A stretch of 24,831 nucleotides of DNA from Conoideocrella luteorostrata (lineage: Eukaryota > Ascomycota > Sordariomycetes > Hypocreales > Clavicipitaceae), in contig JASWJB010000476.1 of assembly GCA_032433595.1 (NCBI GenBank), positions 1 through 24,831 on the forward strand, written 5' to 3'. Positions within the stretch are counted from its first letter, which is position 1, and every line of letters begins with the position of its first letter. A program made the translations under genes and the position numbers. The notes under the pieces were generated by a model. The model saw nothing but the letters and a program-made list of their open reading frames with translations. It ran no database searches and was not told the origin of the DNA. Below are positions 9,924 through 20,855 of the stretch, piece by piece.

Positions 9924-10600
9924 ATTGAAAAAGTGTTTTTTACAGTCGAGCGGACTTTGCACAGGGGATTCGAACGGAAGGGAAATACAAGGCGGACTAA
10001 AAAAGGGTATTAATAAAGTAATACAATAATCCTATGCGATGATGATGTCGCAGGCTCCAAGAGAGAGTTGTGGGAAGAAGCGTTGTCGAAGATAGAACGA
10101 GAGAAAAGCTCCACGAAAGTGGAAAAGGGACACCACATCAGGCTGATCCTATCGCGATGTTGGCTTCTTTATCGTGGCGATGCGTGGGGCTTTGCGAAGA
10201 TGAATTCGCAGTCACAGCCACGTAACGTTTGCGAGAGGCCAATCAAAGCGTCAGCACGTCCACGGTGGGGCCGCCTCCCTCCTGTTGTCCCTGTACTACT
10301 AGTAGTAAGTCCTTGCTAGTTCGAGCAATAGGAGGGAGGGCGTCTATTGCCAGTAATGGGTCTTCGATCTGCGTTGCTGTGTCCCAATTGTTGGTCTGTG
10401 ATGCATGTGTTGTCTCATTGGCCCGTCCTCAATATTCGAGAGCCTCCCTCCTAATTTCATGGTGGTACGTGCTACGGTCTTTTCCCATCTGGTAAGCTTA
10501 AAATATTCGTTGCTTTAGAATAGTCGGGGTCAACGTAAAATCAATCTGGCCAACTCTGTTGTCTCGCATGGTATTCGCGCATATCCAACGCCATCGTCTT
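9924..10600. promoter_or_regulatory. Rer1 promoter region with repeated CCTCCCTCC boxes and a palindrome
   Basis: No gene is seen in these 677 bp between the Rer1 start and the permease stop. A CCTCCCTCCT element occurs at 10274-10283 and again within 10443-10452, and in inverted form (AGGAGGGAGG) at 10330-10339. Between the first and the inverted copy lies a perfect 14-bp palindrome, TACTACTAGTAGTA, at 10294-10307. Such boxes could be regulator sites for Rer1; this is inference from position and repetition only. Confidence 0.4.
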
Positions 10601-12160
10601 TCAGCGACCAACGTGCTTCAACTCCAAATACCTCGCCGGCAAGTACCCCAACGCCGTCACCACAAAAGTCAGCTCGTTCGCAACATCACCGCCATTTTCG
10701 CCAATAACTTTAGCCAGCGGTGCCATAAACCACGTTTGGTTCATACCCATGCACCAAGACACCACACCGAGCCCAAATGCCACCGCTGCTCCAATCCCCA
10801 ACGGCAATCTCGCCGGGTCATTCCAGCCTTCCAAGTCATAATTCTCAAAGTTGCCCTTTCGAAAGACGAAATGCTCCTCAAACAAAATGACGGCGTAGCT
10901 TGTGCACCAGTATCCCAGGATGCTCAGGAAGTTTTGAAGATACGTATTTAGCTGTTCTCGCCCGCCAACAGCCAGCGCAAGAATACACGCGAATGAAACC
11001 AGAGTCCAGACGAATCGCGGAATCAAAGCTAGTGGTCGAGCCAGTTGTTGAAAAGAAAGAGAGGCGCTGTATATGCTGATGACGTTGGTGTTGATGCCAG
11101 ACAAAACCAGCAGTGTGAGTAGAAACTTGGCAAACCCTCGCGGATAGAGCATGTCTTGGATGAGATAGCCCAGTCCATCATTATTGTACGTGTCGCGCCA
11201 TGCGGTTTGGCTGTTCAGAGCTGATGCCACAACGCACCCTGCCAACATGCCGATCGAGGTGGGAATCGCAATTCCAAAGCTCGTCATCAGAAATACTTTG
11301 ACTCGACTGACGTCGGCCCTATAATGAACATAGTAGTCGCTGGCAGTTGTGCACCATGGGGAACTTGACCCATACACAATAGCAATCAAGCTGAGAACCG
11401 CGCCGCTCTGCGTCGAACCAGTAATGGACGGCGGTGTCGTACTGTCGGCGTACTTACCGGTTTCGCCGAATATTATCATGAATATAACGAAGAAGATGAT
11501 CCATGCGTATCTCTCATAAACCAAAATCGCATTCAGGCCAATGAATGAGATGAACAGCGCAACAACAGCCAAGAGAATGATGCCCAGAATTAAAGAAACC
11601 CTACCATCCGAAACTGCCGTCAAGGCTAGGCCACCAGTGATGCAAGAAACAGCCGCCCAGCCCATCTGCTGGATACAGTTAAGGAAAGCAACGACTTTGT
11701 TCGGCCACCACCCGAAGCTGTATCTACTCACGCTCATCTGGCGCAAGCCCATGGCGGGACCAAATGTCGCACAGAAGCCTGTAACAACCCCGCCGAGGAT
11801 CGAAACAAATATGGTGATTAGAACCGCTTGCTTCAAGCTCAGGCCGAATCCCCAGCCCAGGAAACCGGTGGCGAAACAGGATGTGTTCATGGTTCCGCTG
11901 GCCCATAAAAGCGCCATCGTGAGTTCTTCCATCCACGAAACATCCTTCTTATCATCTGGGCATTTGCGCACAATGGCCTCGGATTCAATTCCGAGTTTCG
12001 CATCCAAGCGTGCTTCCATGTCACGAAGCTTAGCAAGTATTCCGCCCTTGTTTGACCGTGTGGCGTGCTGAAGGCTCGTTTCACTCGAGCTCATATCCGG
12101 TGCACCCTTCTCGCCTGGACCTGGCTCTGTGCCATGGCCCTTTTCTTCGTCAGTCGCCAT
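10601..12160 (-). CDS. NCS1-family purine/cytosine permease-like transporter (Fcy-type)
   Basis: A single exon encodes 519 residues. The ATG at 12160 is the first in frame; the frame stays open further upstream only through non-ATG codons. Residues 1 to about 90 are polar and cytosolic, then about 12 hydrophobic segments follow, the first with GTMNTSCFATGFLGWGFGLSL. SVSRYSFGWWPNK, SSPWCTTASDYYVHYRAD and IPRFVWTL are typical of the Fcy2/FcyB branch, which takes up adenine, guanine, hypoxanthine and cytosine with protons at the plasma membrane. In the predicted eighth segment the family's NN-I-P substrate motif reads T358-N359-V360-I361, so the substrate range may differ. It is divergent from Pus7, with 528 bp between starts. 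The family call is firm; the substrate is not. Confidence 0.9.
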   Translation of the reverse strand: MATDEEKGHGTEPGPGEKGAPDMSSSETSLQHATRSNKGGILAKLRDMEARLDAKLGIESEAIVRKCPDDKKDVSWMEELTMALLWASGTMNTSCFATGFLGWGFGLSLKQAVLITIFVSILGGVVTGFCATFGPAMGLRQMSVSRYSFGWWPNKVVAFLNCIQQMGWAAVSCITGGLALTAVSDGRVSLILGIILLAVVALFISFIGLNAILVYERYAWIIFFVIFMIIFGETGKYADSTTPPSITGSTQSGAVLSLIAIVYGSSSPWCTTASDYYVHYRADVSRVKVFLMTSFGIAIPTSIGMLAGCVVASALNSQTAWRDTYNNDGLGYLIQDMLYPRGFAKFLLTLLVLSGINTNVISIYSASLSFQQLARPLALIPRFVWTLVSFACILALAVGGREQLNTYLQNFLSILGYWCTSYAVILFEEHFVFRKGNFENYDLEGWNDPARLPLGIGAAVAFGLGVVSWCMGMNQTWFMAPLAKVIGENGGDVANELTFVVTALGYLPARYLELKHVGR

Positions 12161-12481
12161 TGTAGAGTCTACAGCTCGCCGAAAGGCATTTGTTTCGCAG
12201 GCTGGCAAGGCTTTGCGAGAATTATTGTGAGTTATGCAGGTCTGGCTTATCACTTGCCGAAACAGGACATGGAGACATATAATCAGTGCAACATCAATCT
12301 CAAATGTCGATTTCCCGAGTTATAGGTTTATCGTTGTAAGCATTTTTAGATAAATACTGAAAAATAAAAATAAACCAAATCAGATGGAAAAAGCACATTC
12401 GAATGCCTATAATATCTGGTTATTCATATAGTACTCTCATCAGAGCCCAATGCATGTTGGCTCTCCAAAGTACACATATCG

Positions 12482-12495
12482 GCGGAAATCCCCGA
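12482..12495. promoter_or_regulatory. Possible Zn2Cys6 site, near-match to the UaY consensus
   Basis: GCGG-N6-CCGA at this place differs by one base from TCGG-N6-CCGA, the site of the Aspergillus purine-utilisation activator UaY. Alternative pairings of the same triplets give CGG-N10-CCG (12483-12498). It lies about 320 bp upstream of a purine-permease-like gene, which makes the match more meaningful, but short CGG pairs are common by chance. Confidence 0.35.
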
Positions 12496-12548
12496 CCGCC
12501 TACTATTTTTGGTTTAACTTGATCGACCGCCTTCCATAAGCAGTTATT

Positions 12549-12580
12549 TTGCCGGATCACCATCTTGCCGGATCACCATC
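12549..12580. repeat. Exact 16-bp tandem duplication
   Basis: The unit TTGCCGGATCACCATC occurs twice without a spacer (12549-12564 and 12565-12580), about 110 bp before the Pus7 start. It looks like a recent slippage duplication. If the unit carries a regulator site, the duplication would double it. Confidence 0.85.
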
Positions 12581-12688
12581 AGAAACTGCTAGCAGAAACT
12601 AACTACCTACGAAATTGTATTAGAGCAACCTATCCAAAATCATCTTACAAGCATTGCGCGGCATTTTATTCGTGCGCAATCTGGAGAA

Positions 12689-15038
12689 ATGGCTGAAAAG
12701 GAGCACTACAATGTACGCGTGGGCTCATCCCACGCAAAGTCGTTGGGAATCACTCATCGGACCACGCCATTAGCCTCTTCATGGACGGGTGATATGAGAG
12801 TGAGGTATGTTGTCAAACACATTCGCAATCAAGGTTCTCGCAAATCATGGAGGTGCTAACATTGGATCATGAAAGGTTTTCAGACTTTCAAGTCAATGAG
12901 ATTGGAAAAGATGGATTACCCATTCATTTGCGTACAATTGGCATTGAGAATGATAATAAGCAGGTGAGATGAAGTTCACATGTGCATCGGCGAATCCACC
13001 CAATGTTGATGTATTGTCAAACTAGTCAAGTCAAAACAAAGATTCTGGAGTGCCAAAGCCAAAACAGCATGAGCCTTCTAGAGAGGTACAGAATGGCAAA
13101 TCTGAAAGTGAACCCAGCGTCATCGAAATTCCCCCTCAGGATATAACAGCTCTTGAGAACTTGTCCAGCCAAAATTTCGCCCAGGATCTTGTCTTGCTAT
13201 TCAACAGCGGCAACGGCCCAACAGGCGAGCAGCCAAAAACAGCGGTATCTGACGTCCTGGACGACAAGGCCAAACGCGCCCAATTACACGGCGAAGTGCG
13301 CCGCATTTTCAAATCCCGCCTCGAAACAACTACAGGCCATGACGGCGCCATCGTCGCCAGCTATGTCGCACCCCGTAAGAACAACAAGAAAAACAGGGGT
13401 CGTCGCGGCCAACCCGACGACGAGCCCGTTGGACAGTATCTCCATTTCACTCTCTACAAGGACAACCGCGACACCATGGATGCGGTCAGCCAAATTGCCC
13501 GCTTGTTACGAGTAAAACCCCAGATCATAGGATACGCTGGCACTAAGGACCGCAGAGCATCGACAACGCAGCGTTGTTCTGTGCGATATCAGCGCAAGAG
13601 GGCTATGGCTGGCCTGAACGGCAAACTATGGGGCATAACAACAGGAGACTACGAGTATCGAGACGACCCCATCCATCTGGGTCAGCTTCTCGGTAATGAA
13701 TTCGTAATCACCCTCAAGAATTGCAAGATGGTAAATGAGGATGCACTTCTCCCCCCCAAGGAGAGGCTGTCCCTGATGAAAAAGAATGTGGAGTCGGCAC
13801 TGACGCACATGGCCTCGCACGGCTGGATTAACTACTTCGGCCACCAACGCTTCGGAACCCACGACGTCGGAACGCATCAAATTGGCAGGCTCATTCTCGG
13901 CGACAATTTTGAAGGCGCAGTCAACTCTCTCCTTCAGTACGACCCAGACATGGCTGCCAAAGCAGAAGCCGGGGAAATCCCTGACGAGTCCTCCAGACGA
14001 GACGAGTATCTCCGTCACCAAGCCTGCATGCTCTTCCAGACCGGAAAGGACTTTGACAGAGCTGCCAAAATCATCCCCAGACGCTATGCAGGAGAATCAT
14101 GCGTCCTCCGCCATCTCACACGCTCGGGAAAGAGCTCCTCCCGAGACTTTGCCGGTGCTATCACACATATCACTCGTGGTCTTCGATCCATGTATCTGCA
14201 CGCCTATCAATCTCATGTCTGGAATCACGCCGCCAGCCACCGCTTCACCCTGCACGGCACGACTGTCATAAAGGGGGACCTCGTCATCATCACCGATGAG
14301 GAATCTCAGCCGGTCGCTACAGAAACCGGCCGAGATCAAGACGGTGATGAGATCATCAACCCCCTCGAGCTCGAAGAGGACGAAGATGCTCCTCTCCGCG
14401 CTCGTCCTCTATCACAAGAAGAGGCCGCCTCTGGCAAATACACCATTCACGACATTGTGCTACCCTCGCCGGGCTACGATGTCATTTACCCAGACAACGA
14501 GGTTGGGGAATTTTATAAGGAGTTCATGGGTCGCGAGGAGCACGGTAGTCTTGATCCGCTCAAGATGCGTCGACTACGGAGGGAATTCAGCTTGCCTGGC
14601 AGGTACAGGAAGCTGATGCAGAGATTTTTGGACGAGCCAAGTGTACAAGTCAAGTTGTATGACGACGATACGGAGCAGATGCACCCTACGGATATGGATG
14701 TGCTCAAAAACCAGAGGAACAATAGTGTCAGCGATGGAAAGAGAAAACGTGATGAGAATGATGGAGACGATGAAGTTGATGCAAAGAAAGCCAAGGTAGA
14801 AGAAGAGGCTGATGCCAAAACTGATGATGCAGATAGAACATCGGCGGGGCTGGCCAGCACCAAACAAGAACATTCAAACGGCACAGCCAAAGAGTTGGAG
14901 AAAGGAGATCTTCCAGCAGAGCCCACTAAAATTGCGGTTGCTGTTAAGTTTCAACTAGCAAGCAGTGCGTATGCAACAGTCACACTCAGGGAACTTATGG
15001 GTGATGGTGCAGAGGACGATGAGAGGACGACTTCATAG
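12689..15038 (+). CDS. PUS7: Multisubstrate RNA pseudouridine synthase Pus7 (TruD family)
   Basis: Three exons, 12689-12804, 12876-12963 and 13026-15038, encode 738 residues. The first two exons supply the conserved N-terminus (VGITHRTT-like VRVGSSHAKSLGITHRTTP, then RFSDFQVNEIGKDG). The introns are 71 nt (GTATGT, GCTAAC) and 62 nt (GTGAGA, CTAG). The TruD core shows GYAGTKDRRASTTQ at 237-250, where D243 is the expected catalytic aspartate, NYFGHQRFG from 337, LHAYQSHVWN and LPSPGYDVIYPDN. A Lys/Glu/Asp-rich stretch of about 90 residues interrupts the C-terminal part before VAVKFQLASSAYATVTLRELM. Pus7 makes pseudouridine in tRNA (position 13, pre-tRNA-Tyr 35), U2 snRNA, 5S rRNA and mRNA. It is longer than yeast Pus7 (676 residues) mostly through that acidic insert. 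An AATAAA lies at 15157-15162. It converges with Mkk1. Confidence 0.95.
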
Positions 15039-15612
15039 ATTTCATTCATTATATTCGAAGGATTCATGGGTAGATACGTAACAAATTAAACCAAACAAAA
15101 CCCGCACGCCAGTAACATTGATGCCCCGATGTCCAAATTTTTGGAATGTTCAGTAAAATAAAGAGACCGTTCAAAGGAAGACGGTACAAGCTATCATTAT
15201 TTTCTCCTCGACCAAAAAAATTAATTCAAGAAACATGAAAGAAAGAAAAACACCTCACTGAATCAAAGAAGACAACCCGGTTTTAGATGCTGTGATGATG
15301 TGCTCCCATTCCAAGGTAATTGGGTCGTTTGGGCAAAGCTTTCATGTAGTAGTGGTGTACCCATCTCTTTTGAATGTCTCGGCTATAAAATCGACGCTGA
15401 ATTGAACGCTTTGTGGTTCATGCTGCTGACACTGCATTTCATATGATTACATGCAAGACCTCATCCACAACCGATCATTAGTGAATAACCAACTGCATCA
15501 AGGCAGTGACCGTGCCTGGCTTGATCCGCTGGTGTCAATTGATGGTCAAAAAATATGTGTTGTGAATAAACTTCTCTGCCCACGGTGTTGTTATAGAAGT
15601 CTCATTACGGCT
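15039..15612. other. Convergent 3' intergenic region between Pus7 and Mkk1
   Basis: These 574 bp lie between two stop codons and should contain both 3' UTRs. An AATAAA at 15157-15162 suits Pus7. A run of A-rich sequence follows at 15210-15250. No coding or RNA gene could be supported. Confidence 0.5.
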
Positions 15613-17432
15613 TTATGACGATGCAGCTTGCTCTTCATCCCAACCCCATACAAAAGACAGATATTTGACCATGTTGACGCGCTTGGCTCGCATTTCCACC
15701 ATCCATGGATGCTCGAGCATCTTCCAAGGGCTAGCTCGACGAGCTGGCTGCTTCTCCAAGCTGGAACAAAAGGTTAGCATATCGATGATCATGGCGCGCA
15801 ACGAGGGAAGAAATATTGCTGTGTTCTTACCAGCACTCTATGAAAAATTTGAAGTTTTTGCTCCAATAAACGTCCATTTCGGGCTCATCTTTGAGTGTTG
15901 GCACGGGTTGCCGCACGATATATGTTAACAAGTCAATCAATCCGGCTCGAGGCTGCATTTCGGTCCCGTCAGCCGGGAAAGGAAACCGGTGCTGAGCGAC
16001 TTCCAGCAACGTCACACCGGTAGACCACACGTCCGAGGTGATTGTGTACGATTGGCCCGTTATTCGTTCAGGTGCCATGTAATAACTCGTGCCGATGAAA
16101 GTATTTGCCTCTCCTTTCGTTCCAAAGTCACCAGAAACACCGAAGTCGCACAGTTTTACCGCTCCATCTCGACAAAGGAGGATATTTGATGGTTTGATGT
16201 CACGGTGGATGATTCGCCGTGTGTGTAGATAGGTGAGACCGCCCAGCACACCCTCAGCCATCTTGCCCAAGACCTTCTCCCCTGTTCGACCGCCTAACCG
16301 CTTGACCTCTTTGTAGATGCTGTCCAGCGAGCCGCCTTCGCAAAATTCCATGGCAATCGAGATAGTTGAGGTGGATGGATCGACAAAGGCGCCGTAATAG
16401 CGACAGATATGTTCTGACGCACACTCCTTATTGAAGCCCAACTCTCGCACGATTTGTTTCTTCACGTCAGGGTCCGGATTGGTAGTGATGACCTAATGAC
16501 AAGTCAGTTGCGATGCATCTCTGAATCGAAAGCGGATAGGAGAATTAAAGATCCTTACCTTGAGCGCAAATACCTTTTTACCGCCTTTGAGGATACATCT
16601 GGTGACAGCACCACCTGCTCCTTCACCCAAGTTGCCCAGTTCAACAATTCTCTTTTCCATGCTGGCAATCCTCCAGCCCTCATCATCAAGTTCCTCGACA
16701 TCGGCGCTTCTGGCCTTCTCCAAGCTCAAATGATCAAAGGCTTCTAAGCCTTGAAGGCTGGGATCTCTTTCCATGGAAACGCCACCCTCGCTTCGTTCTG
16801 AAATCAAAGACCCAACGGCCGATACCGGATCGGGTGTCCCTTGAGCTCGAGTTACGGGGATACCAAACTGTTCAGCAAAAGATACAACCGAAAACTGGGA
16901 TCCGGCCGACGTGGGATTGCTGGCCCTGCCATCAAGTGGTCCGAAGCTACCAGATCTCGAGTGTGCCGCGCTACTTTCACTGCCGCCGTCCGCCGAATGG
17001 CCAGGCTGAGCTCCTTGTGATCTTGGGAGCTGCTCATACGGAGTGATTTGGCTGCCCTTTGGAGTAGCCAAGTGTAGAGTCGGCAACGCGGGTCTAGACG
17101 GGGCAGGCTGTGCCTGCTGGTTGCCGACGGCCTTCACATTGGGAGAAGGAGGAATCGCTAGACCGAGTCTTGGGGTACGACCGCCAGACCGACCGCCGGG
17201 GATGGCAGGTCGTAGTATAGGAGCAGGCGAGGACATCTGAGGTACGATATTCGGTGTAGGGGCAGAGATCGAGGGTGCCGCAGAGGGAATCGGCTATTTA
17301 AAGACAGATGTGGTCAGTCCATGTAGTCCAAATTGTCCTGGAGGATGCTCAGGCACCGCCCACAAGTGCCGCACTTACTTGTTGAGTCGCAGGATCAGAA
17401 CCCTGCGGCTTTGGACTGGACGTGTCTGTCAT
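15613..17432 (-). CDS. MKK1: MAP kinase kinase of the cell wall integrity pathway (Mkk1/2 type)
   Basis: Four exons on the minus strand, 17432-17379, 17293-16559, 16492-15831 and 15760-15613, with introns of 85, 66 and 70 nt, encode 532 residues. Residues 1 to about 230 are a Pro/Ser/Gly-rich, probably disordered region. The kinase domain has a Gly loop GEGAGG (241-246), ATP-binding K263 in [12 protein letters not shown] with D361, DFG at 379-381 and APE near 403-405. The activation loop is [16 protein letters not shown], with T388 and T394 as likely phosphosites. The end [24 protein letters not shown] is typical of the Mkk1/MkkA group. In this pathway Pkc1 activates Bck1, Bck1 activates Mkk1, and Mkk1 activates the Slt2/MpkA MAP kinase. 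The exon 2-exon 3 junction falls directly after the ATP lysine. It converges with Pus7; its upstream side is the 3.5-kb gene-poor stretch. Confidence 0.96.
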
Positions 17433-18254
17433 GGCTACGATATTTGCTAGCCAAGACAGCTAGAAGAAAACTGAATATGAAGAGTTGTCACCTGTAGCGC
17501 GGCTGATGTCGAGACGTGATTGTCGACGCCGAGAGGTAAGGAGGGCAGCACAAGGCGGTGTCGCTGTACGGAGAGCGGGGATTTGATGCTGGCGAAAAGC
17601 TGTGCCAAACCGAAACAAAAAAAAATAAAAAATTACTTAGAGGACAAAGGGGAATGGGGCTCAATGTATAAGGGGTGCCGAGCAACAACATCCGCTACAG
17701 GCTACGCAATAGAATGGTCGAGGTCGGTATTCAGAAGTCAGGCCCAACGTCACAGTTGACGTCGTCGACGGACGCTCCGCAGGCGCTGATGATGCTGTGA
17801 GGGGAGGGAGGTGGAAGGTGCTCCTGTGGGGACCAAGCTGCGGAAGGGGTCCCGAAGGTTGCAATAGTAAAGATTGAAGATATCAAGAGTAGTAGCTGCC
17901 GCAAACCCACGGAAAAGGGGGCAAAACCCGTACAACAGACAACAGATAACAATAACTCGTCAGCGTCAATGTGAAATGAAAGAACGACAAGCCAGGTCTG
18001 GATGGCTTGCAGAATGTGAATGCGCAAACCTTGCCGGGTTCAGACTACTCCGTACATATACAAGCAGTCAGTCAAGCAGGATTGCCCGCCCGGTCTGACA
18101 CCCTGCCAGGACTTTTTGTGTGGGCGAGGCAATGAATGGGTCTGGCTGGTGCGGTGGCAGCCCGGAGGCGAGTTGGCAGCGGCAAGGCAGGTGCGGCAAG
18201 ACGACAAGGCGATTCCTGCGTCCCGCGGCTTGTTCGTTGATTGCCAATGCCAAT

Positions 18255-18299
18255 GCAAGCTGACCTCAGATGCCCAGTTGCCAGCAAAGGTCAGCTTGC
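18255..18299. repeat. 12-bp perfect inverted repeat with 21-bp spacer
   Basis: GCAAGCTGACCT at 18255-18266 is the exact reverse complement of AGGTCAGCTTGC at 18288-18299. It could form a hairpin in RNA or be a spaced binding site. Nothing around it identifies a function. Confidence 0.6.
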
Positions 18300-18570
18300 C
18301 CGCCGCAGTTGAGTATGAGTGCATATGGACGGAGTACGCAGCAGTCTGTACTCCCTCACCTGCAACGTAATCAGGGCAACACATTATGAGACCTGATTCA
18401 GAGGTCACTGCCGGCATCACATTCGACATTGGATGTGCGCTGCAGGGGACTTGGGGGCGTACATGAAATCTGTGGGGCAAGTATCAAACTCCATCCCGAG
18501 GAATGATTCGACCTCTTCGGAGGAAGTCTTACTGTTCATATGTAGGTTGCCGTTTGGGGCTTGCCGCAAT

Positions 18571-18606
18571 TGCAGGATTGCACGCTCATGCAGGATTGCA
18601 CGCTCA
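18571..18606. repeat. Exact 18-bp tandem duplication
   Basis: The unit TGCAGGATTGCACGCTCA occurs twice with no spacer and no mismatch (18571-18588, 18589-18606). It lies in the gene-poor region, so the three-fold unit length has no evident coding meaning. Confidence 0.85.
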
Positions 18607-20840
18607 GGCAAGATGCCGCTCGTTGCATCGGCCGACGCCTTCGGGGAACCCCGCAGGAGCCACAGTTTGACACCCCATCCACATGGAATTGGTCGTCTAG
18701 TTATTATTTATGATATTGTTCTTGTGACGCCGATATCCGTAGGCAGACGGAGTAGTTAGTTGGTAAGCTGCCGGGTATCCAGACATGGCGCCAGTGGGCG
18801 TTGACATTTAGTACGCCGATTGACTAGCTACTCGTACATTTAATAGGAGACTGGGCCATTCATTCAGGGTGCGAACAACGAGTGGTGGCCAGACTGGCGC
18901 TAATCTGCGACCTGCATCGCCCCTAGTAGGCACTAAAGAACATTAGAGCTTTTGCGGGCGGCACGGTGGACGCCATCATCGGTCGAGGCACTGGACTGGT
19001 TAACTGGCAGTGACAGACGGCCAGAACCCGGTCAAACGTCAACCATCAAACCAGCCAACTGGCAGGCTGGGCTTGTTGTGTTATCTGCTGATGGGCAGGA
19101 GTACATATGTACATGAGCCACCTGACAATTCAAATAAAACCGTCAATGTGGAGTAAATGAACGACAAACCGGCCCCCATAGTGCCCCAGTCTTGGCTCTC
19201 AGTCGAAACACTTCAAAGCCCACCTGGTTGGGACATGCTGGCATCCCAACTCCCAAGTCTACACAGTATTTCTGCTCAGAATCGTCAAATGGGTGGCCTG
19301 GATCCCGCCCTGGTTGGCCGGCTTGCAGCCCTTTTCGTATTGCCTGTCAAGTCTGTATGTACTCCGTACTCCGCAAAATAAGCGGGATTGACGGCAGCCC
19401 ATCCGGCGAAAGCCAATCCAATGCATTCTGCGGTCACATATCCAGTCAAAGGATCGTTTGGCCCACCACCAAAAACTCGGCATGTTGACTGGTCTTCTGC
19501 CCTCCACTTATGCTTGCTTCACAACTAATGATTTCACCACACATGTGCCACAGTCATGTCCAGATACAGGCCTGCCCGCTGATTTGGCACAACCGGCACA
19601 CGAGCCAGCCAACGAGACTTGCTTGTCAACCTATCTGCCCGAGGAAGAAGCGTTCGGCGTCTCCTAGGAGGTTGTGACGCAGGGGTTGTTATGCAGCCAA
19701 ACTCTGCGTCATGACCGGTCAACCGGTGTGGTGGCATCAAATCGGCGTCACATTCTTCACAATATGGCAGCAAACATTCGCCGTCTGTTGGGTTGTCTGC
19801 CGCAGCCCACTTTCTGTTGCCTCAGTTTGTGCCTGATCCCTCGGCGAGGCTCTCTCTTGCGTTATTGCCGATCCGAGCTTGGACTTTTGGCTTCTGTGTC
19901 TGCTGGGCTACTGCTGGGCAACACAGGTTATTCGTATGCTCGTCAGCTTGATCAAATTCAGCAGGTGGCGCATGGCTTGTGCGCCGAGTATCAGATCGAA
20001 CCACGGTTTGTTGAGCAGGAACGGAGCACGGAGTACTCATGCTGTGTAAACGCGGCATTCCGACCTCCCTCTTCCATCCGTCCTTCCTGTGGTTCGCATT
20101 CGGTAGAATATGGCCGTCCACCAAGTAAAACTACGTCTCAGCATCAATCCGGGTCGTCAAAGCTTGGGCCATTTGATGCCGTCACTGACCAACTGGCTTG
20201 AAGGGCACTCTGGCTAATCAGCCAGGGCTGACGACAGGTGCAACATGCATGGCCGTCTCACCAACCAGCGATGACGATTTCCGCCTGCAAGCGCGCGTCT
20301 ATGACCCTCCAGGTTCTACGGTGGTGCCCCCAAGCAGGTACCCTACATTCATACTCCGTAGTCCATGGCACAGTCCAGAAAAATGGCGATCATCGACGCT
20401 TTGGCCAGGCACAAACATGTTTTGATCAAGCCCCTTTAATTTAAATGCTCTTCCAATGAAATGGTGAAACGATCATATCATGACCGGCATCCATACGAGG
20501 TCGGGACGCCATTGGCATGCACACAGAGCAGATAACAAGCTTTTCAGGACTAGTGTTCGAGGCATGCTCGCCGCCCAATTACGAGATGGTCCATTCTCCC
20601 GTTGGAGGCTACATTTGGCAGAAGTACTAAGAACTCATTAACGCTTACTGACGCCTAATGATGCTGACACGACTGGTCTTACAATTGTGCGATTATCATG
20701 GCTTCTACATGCTCAATTTGGCACCCCGCCCAGTGCTCTGCTGGTTAGGGGGAGGGTTCTTAGGCTGTCAAGCTGGACCTCTAAGCCGAGTTCCATCGAT
20801 AGAAAGTCCACAGCCCCACCAAAAATTAACGCCGATCAAC

Positions 20841-20855
20841 TTTTTTTTTTTTTTT
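20841..20855. repeat. T15 homopolymer upstream of Dbp8
   Basis: Fifteen consecutive T residues end 71 bp before the Dbp8 start codon. Long dA:dT tracts in promoters usually keep nucleosomes away, so this may mark the Dbp8 core promoter. The exact length could be affected by sequencing error. Confidence 0.6.

Larger units (their letters stand above)
12161..12688. promoter_or_regulatory. Divergent promoter region of the permease and Pus7 genes
   Basis: This 528-bp space separates two start codons pointing outward. It contains a cluster of CGG/CCG triplets at 12479-12500, an exact 16-bp tandem duplication at 12549-12580, and directly after it AGAAACT-GCTAGC-AGAAACT (12581-12600), in which CTGCTAGCAG is a palindrome. 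No gene is seen. Confidence 0.55.

Noticed and set aside
15292..15402. GTGATGA followed about 100 nt later by CTGA, a possible C/D snoRNA
   Set aside because: No terminal stem brackets the boxes and I see no rRNA-complementary guide before the D box.
18040..18480. 146-codon open frame on the minus strand
   Set aside because: Overlaps several equally long frames in other phases and matches no family; treated as a chance frame.
19674..20201. 175-codon open frame on the plus strand in the gene-poor region
   Set aside because: No recognisable domain, irregular Cys/Arg/Ser-rich composition, and G/C-rich surroundings where long chance frames are expected. No intron signals or start context support it.
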